Source of the DNA: Patescibacteria group bacterium
GTDB lineage: Bacteria; Patescibacteriota; Microgenomatia; UBA10105; UBA927
Assembly: GCA_018821245.1 (NCBI GenBank)
Contig: JAHJMO010000030.1
Span: 1 to 42,604 of the forward strand
Direction: 5' to 3'
DNA length: 42,604 nucleotides
In this document: piece after piece, positions 10,301 through 22,300 of the stretch
How the letters are laid out: every line of letters begins with the position of its first letter
How positions within the stretch are numbered: position 1 is the first letter of the stretch
The notes under the pieces: generated by a model
Databases searched by the model: none
What the model was told of the DNA's origin: nothing
What the model saw: the letters and a program-made list of their open reading frames with translations, nothing else
Translations under genes and position numbers: made by a program

Positions 10301-13300
10301 TTGATTGCCTTGCGGCGATTGCCGCAATCCGTTCTTCAAGATAACGGTCATCAACCGTCTTTTCCGCTTGCTCCACCATTTGCACGATTGCAGCATGCCC
10401 CTCGGGGGATAAACCAACTGCTGCTTGGCTCAATACAACTTCAGGCATCATCGAACCAACGGGTGTAGGTCTATATTCGAGAATATGGAGCTTTTGAAAC
10501 CGATCCAATTCCTTCCTGTCCTGTTCTAATTTTAGCGCTTCTCTCTGCTCTGCTCTTTCGATTCGCCGCACTCTAAACGATTGCCACCATCCTCGCAAGC
10601 GTGCGCCAAGAGTTTGCGGGGCGGGCTGCTCACCTTCTGGCTGAACCATCGTGTTATGCGCTACGATGCCATTGGCAACAAAATTATGCGTGCCCTCTAC
10701 TTCGATGTCATACACCCGCTCGGCAGGCAATTGTTCTATGGATTTGATCTTTTCCCACGCGATTGTTTCTCCGTTCTGCACGGCGATTGCATCACCGGCC
10801 TTGAGATACATCACTTTAACCCACTTACCGTTGATTAAATAATCGCCGTCTGTTACATTGTCATTAATGAGAGTTGATAGTGTATGGTTTTCAATATTCT
10901 CTGATTTATTTGTTAATTTATCGGCTGGATGGCTGGGAGCTGTGATAATTGTTCCTAATTTTTCCAAAGAAAGAGGATGGAAAAAAACTTTCGTATTGAC
11001 CGGCGATGTGATATTTGCTATGCTATCGTTGATAGCGGCTTTTCTTTTAAGAAGGTTGTCATGAAAAAGAAAATTGATATTCTCGAGATTAATGTCAATG
11101 CGATGATCATCTTTGCCTTTCTGCTGATAGGTTTTTTGTTGTTGATTATTTTCGGCAAATAGCCAAAAAATACTATGAGTTTTAACAGTAAAATCGCTCT
11201 CGTTTGTTCTCTGCTTTTTATTATTGGAATCTTGTTTTATCTTGCGTTCTTCAAGTAAATTTTGTTGGACGAGGTACGGATGGTTTTCCGTTGTTTTGAT
11301 TGTTTTCCCGTTTTCGGTCGTCAGCTTGAATACAGGCTGTATTCCCATGTCAAAAAGCCCTTTAATCGTGTGAGGTTCGATTTTACCCGTCTCTTCATTG
11401 AACGAAAGCACCTGTTCACCGCCTTGAATATCCTTGATTTGTTTGTAAAGTACATCATTTTCTGCCACGATTGGCAAAAGCGTCTCTCCGGTCACGCACT
11501 TGGGCTCGACAGAGGATTTTTTGAAGGACTGCCACCGGCTTTGAAGCCATGTCCGCGCTTCCGCCAGATAATTCCTGCCGGTTTGGATGAGATTCAGTTT
11601 CGGAACAGAAAATTCATAGACACGGAGTTCCTCTCCGCCTTGATGAGTTCGCTCTTCTTTTTGGTATTGACGGATTCTCAATAACATTTTTATTCGCTGT
11701 ACAATATTAATCGGCCCTATGTATCCTTTTATGATGCTTTCGCGAGCCTCATTAAGCAATAAATCATCATTGTTATAAAAGAGGAATCTATCGTCAATTT
11801 GTAATCCCTGGTAAATGCGAGAAAACAATGGTTCTTTGAAAAGTTTTACCACGGGTGAATGATTTTTCCATTCGTCAAAGAGTTGCGTAAAAATGCGTTC
11901 ATATAATTCATACAGGCGCGTATCTTCTGTATATCCGGCAGTATAAAAAGGTACGACGTTATGTCTTTCTAATATCGTCATAATGGTGTTTTTTATTACT
12001 CCGATGTTTTTCTTCGGATCCCTCTTAAATGCATCTATCAAAGTATATTTGTTCTTCAAATATACATATGAAAATGTATTTCCGTTTTGTAACGTTCTCC
12101 GTAAATATTCATCGATTTCCTTTTCAGCCTGTACACGTTCTTCGGTTGCCTTATTCAGTACCCACCCGATAATCGCATCATAGAGTCCATCTCTTACGTT
12201 ATCACGGGGATAGTCAACTCCGAGAGATTCTAAAGATTGCTGTGTTGCGCTCTTGTTGGGTTCTTCATAAATGAGCCCATAATGACTCAACCCGTTGGTT
12301 TGAACACGCTGCTCTAGCTCCCGCTGACTCGGGTATTCCCCGCGCTGTATCTGGCTTTTTATGTTCTTCATTCCTTCATTGATACCGACGGCGTAACGCA
12401 TACGTTCCAAAGGATCTTGAAACCCCTGTAAAATATTTATTGTCTCGGTCAAAAATCCCTCTTCCGTTACATGTATCTTTTGATAAATGGAGTAGACCTC
12501 CGGATAAACCGCATCAAAAATACCATCTATCAATCGTTTCAGTTCTGCTGCTCGACCATCATCTGGATATGCAAGATCAAGGATTTGCCATGTTCTTTCG
12601 TTGTATGAATTGTCCAGAAGGTGTATGAACGGAGCAATGATAGAGGTATCTGACTGTTCTATTGCGATTTTTATCTCGTCTTTAGATTTTCCCGTAAGCA
12701 ACTGCTGGTAAATAAATATCCGCGTTTTATCTCTCCCTGAAGGTTCGTGGCCACCCCCTGGAATGATATTTCTTACTGCTTTTTGGAAATCGATATGCGC
12801 AAGATAATCTCTGGCATAGGTTTGAACCTTCGATTTGAACCAATCCGTTGCCTGATTTTTTTCTTCCTTTTTTACTGCCACTTCTTCGTTCCCTTCCGAA
12901 AGAAGCTGAAAGGGCAGGACAAATGTATCCGATTGCGGATGGTACTGTCGCTGTATATCATCGAGTACGCTGTAGAGATCGATAGTGTTGTCTGGCTCGA
13001 GAAGAAAATTTAATAACTCTCTCTGATACGTAAAAAATTCCGGCGTATGGGTCAAAACGTTCTCATCTTCATTTCTCCGAATGTGAGCGTCTTCGTGCGT
13101 CGTGGTGTCCAATATCCTCACAAGCACAGCAGCGATATCGCTGCCGTATATCGTTCCCCCGCTCCGGTCTACCCATTGATCACCGACGCGGTGTCCGCGC
13201 AGTATTGTATCCAACGCATGCAATTCCGAAATGATAGCCGGAATATTCCAGACGAGGTCTGATTGACCGGAATGCGTATAAGCAATCCCTGATATGTGTG

Positions 13301-16300
13301 GATTTGATGTAAATTGAATATCGCGGCCATGAAAAGAATATGATCTTCTATTAACAGCATCTAGGACTGCACGGGTCATGGACTCCCATGCAAGAAGCGC
13401 ATCAGCATCCTTCATCCCGTCTGTTACACGGAATGGCTTCTGCTCGGCAACGGCTTTCGAGAATTGAAGCTCGGTGATTTGAGCGTTCGCAGTGACTTCT
13501 TCTACTTTCTGACGTAAAGCCTCGGGAAGAATATTTCGGAACTCCTCATCGGAAAAAGCACGGGTGATTGCTAAAAAGAACGAATACCGTTCGCCCGCAA
13601 TTTCATACGCAGGTAGGTTAAGGAGCAGTAAATACAGATTATTTTCACCTTTGTCATCCTCTTTGCTGTATTTCTTCCAGGAATTTATTGTTTCTCCACG
13701 TCCGATTGCTTGCGCATCTCTGTGAATCTCCGGAGGGGTTGTGAAAAGGTATTTCTGTGCATTTGAAATGTAATCGTTTGGTAAGTTCGGTAATTCGACA
13801 TCACCGCGCATGAATAATTTTGCCGCTGCTACTACGCCTGCATGCGCAATGACATCCTGCATTCTCTTTATAGTTTCCCTCCTCCCGACAAAGTCTGTCC
13901 TGCTTTCCAGAGGTGTTGCTGCGGCGCTATCGATATTCATGACGACTCCTTTTTCCTGAAGGATATTCATGAGTATATAGGGAATAGGGTGTGTTTCATC
14001 GTGGCTCAATGGTTTTAGATATACATTATTCAGATTCAGCGACATTTCTCCAGACACTGAGTAAAATGCAACGCTTTCATCTCCTTTCCGATATTCGGAG
14101 AGTTTTTCTATCCGCTCGTTTATCTGCTTCTCATTAAATCGGATGATTAATTTCTGCGGATCAAACAAACCGACGTAATGACCGAGCTTTGTGCGGAGCT
14201 CCGATGCAAGAAGCACCGGATCGTTTTCATGCTTGACCCATTCTATTGTCGTCCCCACTGACGCAGACGGTGTCTGTTCCTGCATCATCTGAACCTCAAT
14301 GTCCTTTAAGGTGCCTCCTGACTTCACAGGAGTCATCCGGAAAGACGTAGTTATTAATTTTCCCGATGCATTCTTCTTCGTTGTCCTAATGCGCACTTCG
14401 TCGGCACCGCGAAAAACGGTAAAGAATCCCTGACCGAAATGCAGAAGCTCCGACTCCCAATCGCTGACACCGGGAAGTAATAATTTTGATATGACGCTGG
14501 ATAAATCCATCCCGATGCCTTGATCTGTGAGAGAAACGACCATATTATTTTGTTCATCCAGCCACGTATGCACCTGGACCTCGGAAGAGGAGCGGGCTCC
14601 CTTAGTACGCCGAGACGCCTCATATGCGTTCGTGACTATTTCCCGTAAAAAGGCAAACTGATCCGTTGTCTGTTCGTACGCCTCTTTGATGACTGCCTGC
14701 GCGCGCGATTGGAGTTCAACAGACGTATTTTCTTGTAGAAATTTTTGCATAAATCCGGACAAATCAGACGCAGATGTGATTGATTTCAAAACGCTTCCGG
14801 TACTTTTGTCTTTCATCATGGCCTGAAGTATTGATGACAAGGAAATTGAGGCTTGCGGGCGCATATCAGTGACCACCGAATCCGTCTCGCGAACACCTAA
14901 AAGAGGTTCGTCAGAGAACAATTTATACAAATACGGAGCAATCCGGACGTCTATCGTGCCGTGCGTCGAAAAGTCACTCACTAACTCTTTATAGTTTCTC
15001 CTAGATTCCTGGTGTAGTTGATTCAAAAGGGCTTCTATGTCTGCTGGTGATTTTCCCTGTATCAATCCTTGAATGAGCGCGTCGACGTCGTTATACGCAG
15101 CAAGAATTGCCTGATTATCAGAAGGCAGAATATGGCGTTTTTCAATCATGATATGCACTAAATTGAGGCGAATAGCGGAAATAGTGTGTCTATTGGGCCA
15201 ATCATTTTCCTCGGATGAATCGGATACAAAAAGAGATTTATACCGGTCATCGATATCAATCAGAGAATCAAGGCTGTGCAGAGAAATAACACTTTTCTGA
15301 ACATCATCAAGATCCAGATATCCATAGAAGGTAAGTAAGTTTTTTTGCGAAGCATACAAATACCAGTCGCGGAAAATGCGATCTCTCTTGTCAAGATTTT
15401 TAATAAAATTATTATAATGTTGAAATAAATAATAAATGAGCACTTCGCGTTTTACGTCTTCAGAAGCTTCTGACTCCAGAAAGAGAGCGATAGGTTCTCT
15501 TGTGGCATGAAATTTATCTTTTTCGTCTCCGCCTACTTCCTCAAGAGCGGCGCGGACATCCGGTGGTAGTGTCGGATCAATGGGTCTTTTTAATGTCGTG
15601 TCATTGCGTCTCTGCACCCATGTCAGGACTTCTCTCGGTGAATACCGCTGGAGGATGTAAAGATTGATTTTTTTGTATTCGTCTAGGCTTGAATAGCTAG
15701 GAAATAATTCACTTATCATTTCATCAGCATGGATGCGTTCTTCGGGATCAGTAATTGTATTTCTTTCCCTTATCAACGCCTCTTGAAACAAATCGATTGC
15801 TATATTCTGCATCTTTTGTATATCTTCCCCACTTTCCGTTTCACCAACTTGACCGGTCGATGCACTTCTAAGGGGATGACTTATGTACGACGAAAGGACA
15901 CGCGGAATGTTGTGGTTATCCGCTTCGATAACCGACTCAAGGATTGGAAGGAGAACTCTACGCTTTTGAACAACTTCCATTGCCGGCCGCAGCAACTCGC
16001 TGACCAGAAGGAGTTTGCTGTCCGAAACCTGCACATACGGATGTCCGGTGTTGGAATTGAGGGGTACATAGATTATCTGCGGTAACTCCGGATCGCGCAT
16101 CTGTTTAGGTATAGATGCTTTCTGATCGGGCAGGTATTCCGAACGGATATAATATGCTTCTAATTTTGTCCCTTCCAGAGCAGTTTTTATAAGAGGATCA
16201 TTGGGAAAAACAGGGGCTTTCGTATGAAGTAGCGCTGATTGCACAGAGTCCTTCAGATATCTCGTCGGATTCTCCGGCCTCTCTCCGGAATCGGAGGGGG

Positions 16301-19300
16301 ATGTATTTCGGAAGAATTCGTTACTGATGTCGTAGAGGATATTCGCATACGATAGTAGAGATGAAGGACTTTCATCCGCTATTGTCGAAATGAGTTTCTC
16401 CAAAGCGTTCAGTGTGTAGATATTCGGAGTTACTCCTTTCCGTTCCCTCGAATAATCCAGGTAATGTTTGTCAAAATCAAATTCGACAATCTTCGGTTCC
16501 CCAATGGTCGGAATGTATAAGCTGTCGAAATAGACGCCTTTTACGAAAATCTTCACTTCCGTATTCTCATCTTTCTTTGTTTTTCCGGCAGACTGATCAA
16601 TCCGGAATTTGACAGCAGGCTGGGCGCTTTGCGGTGCGTCTTTCTCAAGGTTTTTCGTGGCGACAATGCCGATGAGCTTGACATTCTGACGATCATTGAT
16701 GCGATACTTTTTCCCTTTTTCCACTATCTCTATTGCCGCACCCTCTACCGCTCTTAAAAAATGCTCTGTATCAGTAATAACGGTAGTTTTTACGATTGCA
16801 TCCGATAAAACTTCAACTTCTGACCCACGCTTGATCCGTGCTTTGTCAATCTCGCTTAACGTTGAATGGACAAACCATAAGCTGCCATCCGCATTCATGC
16901 CGAATTCCCAACGGTTTGCCTGCCCGCTTTCGTTTACCGTCCGAAAAATAATCCTGTCATTTATGCCTTGAAGATAGCCAAAAATAGCCTTAAACCCCGC
17001 ACCGAATTTGCCTATCGTGCCGCTTTGGCCTAAATTGCCTGTCTCTCCTGCGTTAAGCAGTGTAGCCAAAAATTCGAGCATCATTCCCTCACCGATATCG
17101 CTTACCACCGCCCGGCCGTCGTTGATTTCCAGAGTAACTCGTTTATCGATGTTTTGCCCGGTGCTAAAACTGTAACGATCTTCTGTGTCGATTGCATTAA
17201 GCAATAATTCGATAATGGGCCTGCTGTCTTTATTTTCAAATTGGTATTGAGACAGATTAATTAATATCTGCCTACTGCGGATTATGGCATCCGGTGATGC
17301 GTTATTTAATATTTTCTGGGTTGCCTCTTTTCCTTTTTGCAAAGCATTGGCTATCGCCGTTCCTTCTGTGCCCTGCATTGCCGCAATCAGCCGAACCAGC
17401 GATATTCGCTGTCCGGCTACAACTTCGCTCTGCACAATATCGCGCACGAGATTTTTTTGAGTATCGCTTAAATCACCGAGTTGGCTAATTATTTCCTGCG
17501 TACGCGTTTCAGTAGCTGGTATATCGTTGTATACTATTAGTTTTGCTGCAAGTGACGTACGCACTTTTGAATAAATTTGTTCCTCAAATAATGACAGCTT
17601 CCGGCCGGCGGATTTTGGTTGAAGTATCCACTCCAGCAATTCTAGTGCCTTTTGAACGGGAGCTTTAGTAAGATCGTCAATAATTTTGGGGGTAGAACAG
17701 GATCCTCCAGAATTGGACTGCGCAAACACCAGCGGTATCAGTCGAATCCCAATACAATTTTTGTAAAATATGGTGCGAATTAGCTTCTTCAGTGCTGAAT
17801 TTGAAGGAAAGTAAGCGTCTTTTACTCTTTGATTAAGAGAATGAATGACTCGATAAACAAAACTTGTTTTGACTATTGATTCATTTACAAAATCGGAGGT
17901 TTGAGCATTCGAGGATATGGTTTGAGGACTTTGAAGCTTCTCTGTCTCCGCCTGTATCGCGGTATCAATCTGTGCTTGTACTTCCTCTGTCGGGCTGCGG
18001 CCCGCCATGAGGGCTTTGTATTTCTCTGATTGTTTGACCAGTTCAACAAATGCATCGATATTTTCCGGCTTTGTAATATCCTGACCGCTTTGCGCATTCC
18101 AAATCTCATTCACAATTGCAGGAAATTGAGAGATGTCCGTTGTTGTTTGTGGTACTACTTCTTGTTTTTGCTCTACTCCTCCTGATCGAATATAGTCAGA
18201 TAACCCACCATAAGCAGCTGCAAAATCATACGACAGGCGCAGGATATTATCTGCGATATTTGTTACCTCCATCGATGTAAACCGGTATGACAAAATATTT
18301 TGGAAATAGTCGGCATCAGAAACACTTGCAGTTCTAATGGCATCAAGCTTTGATTGTCCGTAAACTCTTTGAATATCATCTTCAAGTCCGGTAAGGATCC
18401 GTTTTTTCTCATCTTCCGTTGCGCGGGCATATTCTGTATATGTCGCATCCATTTGATTGACAGCTGGTAATAACATGGAACCAAATACGTATTGATTCTG
18501 TAGCACTTGTTTGACGAGATTTTTATTTTTTTGTGTCCGCTCCTCATCACTTAACCCAAGATGCAGAAGTGTATCAACATCTATCGCCCGTCCGACATAG
18601 TACTGGGCCGCTGCTAACATGGCCTCCGGATGGGCTAAAAAGTATTTCGGAATAACATTATCAATGTAAATAGTAGCGCTTGCGCGGAAGGGGTCATCGC
18701 TAGGCAAAGTAATAAGTGAAGCACCAAGACCATACTCAGTTAATTTGGGATTTGCATCCCGCATAGTCCCCGTATGAATACTTAAATAGTTCATTAAATC
18801 ATACCATTCGTATGTTGTATATCGATCTGATCGTAAAAACTGTCCTTGTGCTTTATACATCGCCTCTTCAGCATTCACTGCAAGCCCTTCAGATACAATT
18901 ATTCCGAATTTATCAGTATACACTTGTATTTGAATAATTTGATCGCTTATGTCATCGAGACGTGCTTGCATCTGCACATAAGAAGTATATTGAGCTGATG
19001 TTTGTCCAAATGCCGCCATCACCATTTCCGTCAACACGCGTTTTCTTATTTCTTCTATACGGTCATACTCATATCCAAGTAATAAATCTTGTTGACCGGA
19101 AAGTTTTCTTCGTATCGTTGATAATTGCTTGTCGTAATCAGCTAACTGGCTGGAAAATACTGTATCTACGCGGGATTCCATAATTGTACGTGCTCTATAT
19201 TCCGTTTCCCTTACTTGTTTCTCTGTATCACTTCTTTCTGTACTGAGCGCAATACTATGAGAGGCAGATATTGATTGATAGACCGCATGATCTAATTCGT

Positions 19301-22300
19301 GCACCGTGGTGACTAACGCAGCAAGAATATCTGTTTCTCCGTTTTCTACGTTTAGAAAACCCATTGCACCATAATTTACCCATCCGGCTCGGAGTAAATT
19401 ATCTTGCGTAGGAAAATAACTAAACATTCCATACGCTCCGGATAATTTAGTTGGATTGTTTACTAAAGGAATCGTGTAATTTCGACCATCTGGTGTGCGG
19501 ATAGTAAGTGTCGGTATAAGCACCTGCAATGACGTCAATCCCTGAACAATGTCATCAGTTAAATTGATTTTCTCCTGCATGCGCCTATATTCTTTTTGAT
19601 ATTCGGTCGGATCTTGCTGTTTGCGTTCCGGTGTCCAATCAAGGTTAGCAAGCAATCGCTCTAATACCATTTGTGGGGACAATCGCTCTATGGAAAGTGT
19701 CATCCCTCGAGCAAGGAGCTCTTGATACCGATTCCTAAGATATGTTTCAAGTGATACCCTGTTCCCACTGGAATCAAACAGTAGTGCATCAGAGGTAAAC
19801 AATTCGTCAAGGATTTGTTGCGGATGATCGGTTTTTATTTGTTCTAAAGTTCTCCCTCCTGACAAACGAATTCCCTTAATAAATTCTTCTTCGGCGAGTT
19901 TAGCTGCAACTCCTGCGATTGTTTGTAACGGTGATGCAATAGTTAATGGTGTTTGACTAGTTTGATGTGCGCTTACAATTGCTACAGCTAGTTTTGTCTG
20001 TGTTTGATAATCTTTTATAAACGAAGTGGATCGTTTCCCTGATGCCATGCTCTCAACCAGTGAATCATGCTCTGTCAGCCAATCACTTATGGGAGACTGA
20101 AGAGTTTTCAATTGATCCTCGCTATATGTCCACACACCATCAGCATTTTTCGTTAGTACCGGAGGAAGAATACTTTGTTCTCTTCTAAACAACCCACTCA
20201 ATCTATTTCGTAATATATCAAACTGTGACTTAAACCAATTTGTAGAAACTGGTTGGATTTGGTTTATGGATTCTGAAGGGAGTTGTGCGTTGCGGGATTC
20301 GAGGATTTTGGAGACGACGGAGGAAAAAACAACCTGATCAAATTCCGGTGGGGAAAGACCGGGGTGCAAACGCTGATATTCCTCTTCCACGATCTTTTGC
20401 ACCGCTTGTGGGGCAACTTGCGAGCTGAAATCCATCCGGCCAAGAAGATCTTGATATTGTTGTGTACTAACTACTGCATCATGAAGGATTTGAATTTGCT
20501 GCTGGACTTGCTGATCAGTTTGCAATCCCGTTCTACCCCGCAAGGATTGAAAATTTCGCCATAATTCGCCGATTGGTGTCCGCCAGGATTGACTTAAAAT
20601 TGAGGTGAATGCACGACCACCGAGTGTTTTTACCAAACGCCCGAGTGCAGTACATTTTCCCCCAGTTGCTGCATAGATTTGCGAAAGCACGCGCATACTC
20701 TGTCCATCGCACTGTTCTGCTTCCCTATTAAGTTCATCTGCTAAATTACGTACAGGTCCTTTTACAATTGACTCAAGCAATACTGGTTTGAGATCTGCTG
20801 ACCGAAGTTCATTCAGTATTGGTGGAGCAAGTGTAAATGCATTTTTTGGTTCATACTTATATTGGGGTTGTAATATCTCTTCTGGAATTATTGGGACTTG
20901 ACTAGCTCCTTTCAGATATCGGGTTTCAATATAGGTTCCAACTTGAGTATGGTTCGAGTACCCTCCAATCTCGCTCGATACTCCAATCATCAATTCCCAT
21001 CCATTTGCATCAGCAATCTGTGCAAATGCCTCCATCGAACGATCAAAAAACACGTTCATTTTGTCACTGCTGACCACATCGGCAAAAGATTTGGACGGAT
21101 CAAAACCAATAAGGATCATCTTGCCGGGTTGGATAAGGAAAAGTGCGTTGCCAAATACTTCACCGTCTTTTACCATTTTAACCGGAACAATATTTTCACG
21201 CTTGGAAAGATGGTACGGATAATTTCCAAAACATGTACCTGATATCAACCCTTGCCACACGTCAAGAAGCGTCCGCTCGGAAAACACAAGGGAAATTGTT
21301 TTTGTATATTTTTGCTTTGTCTGATCTGCCTCATATTGTTTTGCGTTCGCCTGTTTAATTTGTTTCCAGATATCCGTTGATTCAAGCGTTTTTTGAAAAT
21401 CAGCAAGTCCCGGATGAAGAATGATAAATTCAGGAAGGGAAATTCTAACCAATTCCTGAAGCCGTTGTGAAAACTGACTCATGGTTTTCTTGGACAGGGT
21501 GTTGTTGGCAAATTCAGGAAGCAAATCATTTAGACCTGCTAAAGTAAATAGCTCTTGCATGACTGCCGCAAATTGTTTATCGTCAACTGTCATCACTGCG
21601 GCAATTGCTGCTCGAAACGCTGGTATTTTCTGTTCAAGCGGCAGCTTTGCTCCCAATATCCCGTTGAATTTCTTTAAAAACTGCTCCTGCCCGTCTTGCG
21701 GTATACTATCAACGATTTGTTTGTACATCGGTGATGCAACATTTTCCGATATCAACGTTGTCAGTGAATCGTCGGAAAGCATAGCGTATTGTTCTTCCAA
21801 TTGTGCAATAAGCTCTTGCTGTTGCTCCGCAGGAACAACCGGCAATGCTGCTAGTCTCGTGCGCATTGTTTGGGCTATATCATCCGGAACAGAATAATAT
21901 ACGTCCTGCATTTGAAAAGGAAACGTCAAAACCATCGGCTTTAACGATACTGTCGTTAATGCATTGCTTATCTCCCGAAGTGCCTGCTGGGGTGAAACCG
22001 TGTCTGCTATTCCGAAATGCTTTTTAATGTCAACAAAAGATTTTGCATAGTTGCCATCGATACTGTTTAAATAATAATTCAAATAGAAAAAGTCTTCATC
22101 AGAAACAGGCTTATACCCCATGGACAGCTTTTGGACAAGAGTTTTGTATGACTGATTTATTTCCTGTATTTGTTTTCTTAAATGAGCGATTTGTACCTGC
22201 TGATGTTCACCGGTGAGTGTACGGACAGATGCAACCTGGGAGTCTATATCAAATAAAGAGGTAAAGAGGTCGTATCGTTTCGTAAACGATACCCACTGTT

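Larger units (their letters stand above)
10653..11498 (-). other. intein 2 (282 residues)
   Basis: Residues 10365-10646. Block A is CVTGETLLPI with catalytic Cys1 (codon 11496-11498). Block B is TTENHPYLV with the TxxH histidine (H10437). Block F is VYDIEVEGTHNF, and block G is NGIVAHN, followed by Thr+1. All residues needed for protein splicing are present. Between block B and the GDYLIN strand (10845-11265 roughly) there is no homing endonuclease. Instead there is an Asn/Lys/Gln-rich stretch that coincides with three plus-strand mini-genes. The intein closely resembles intein 1 at its C-terminal blocks. Confidence 0.88.
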
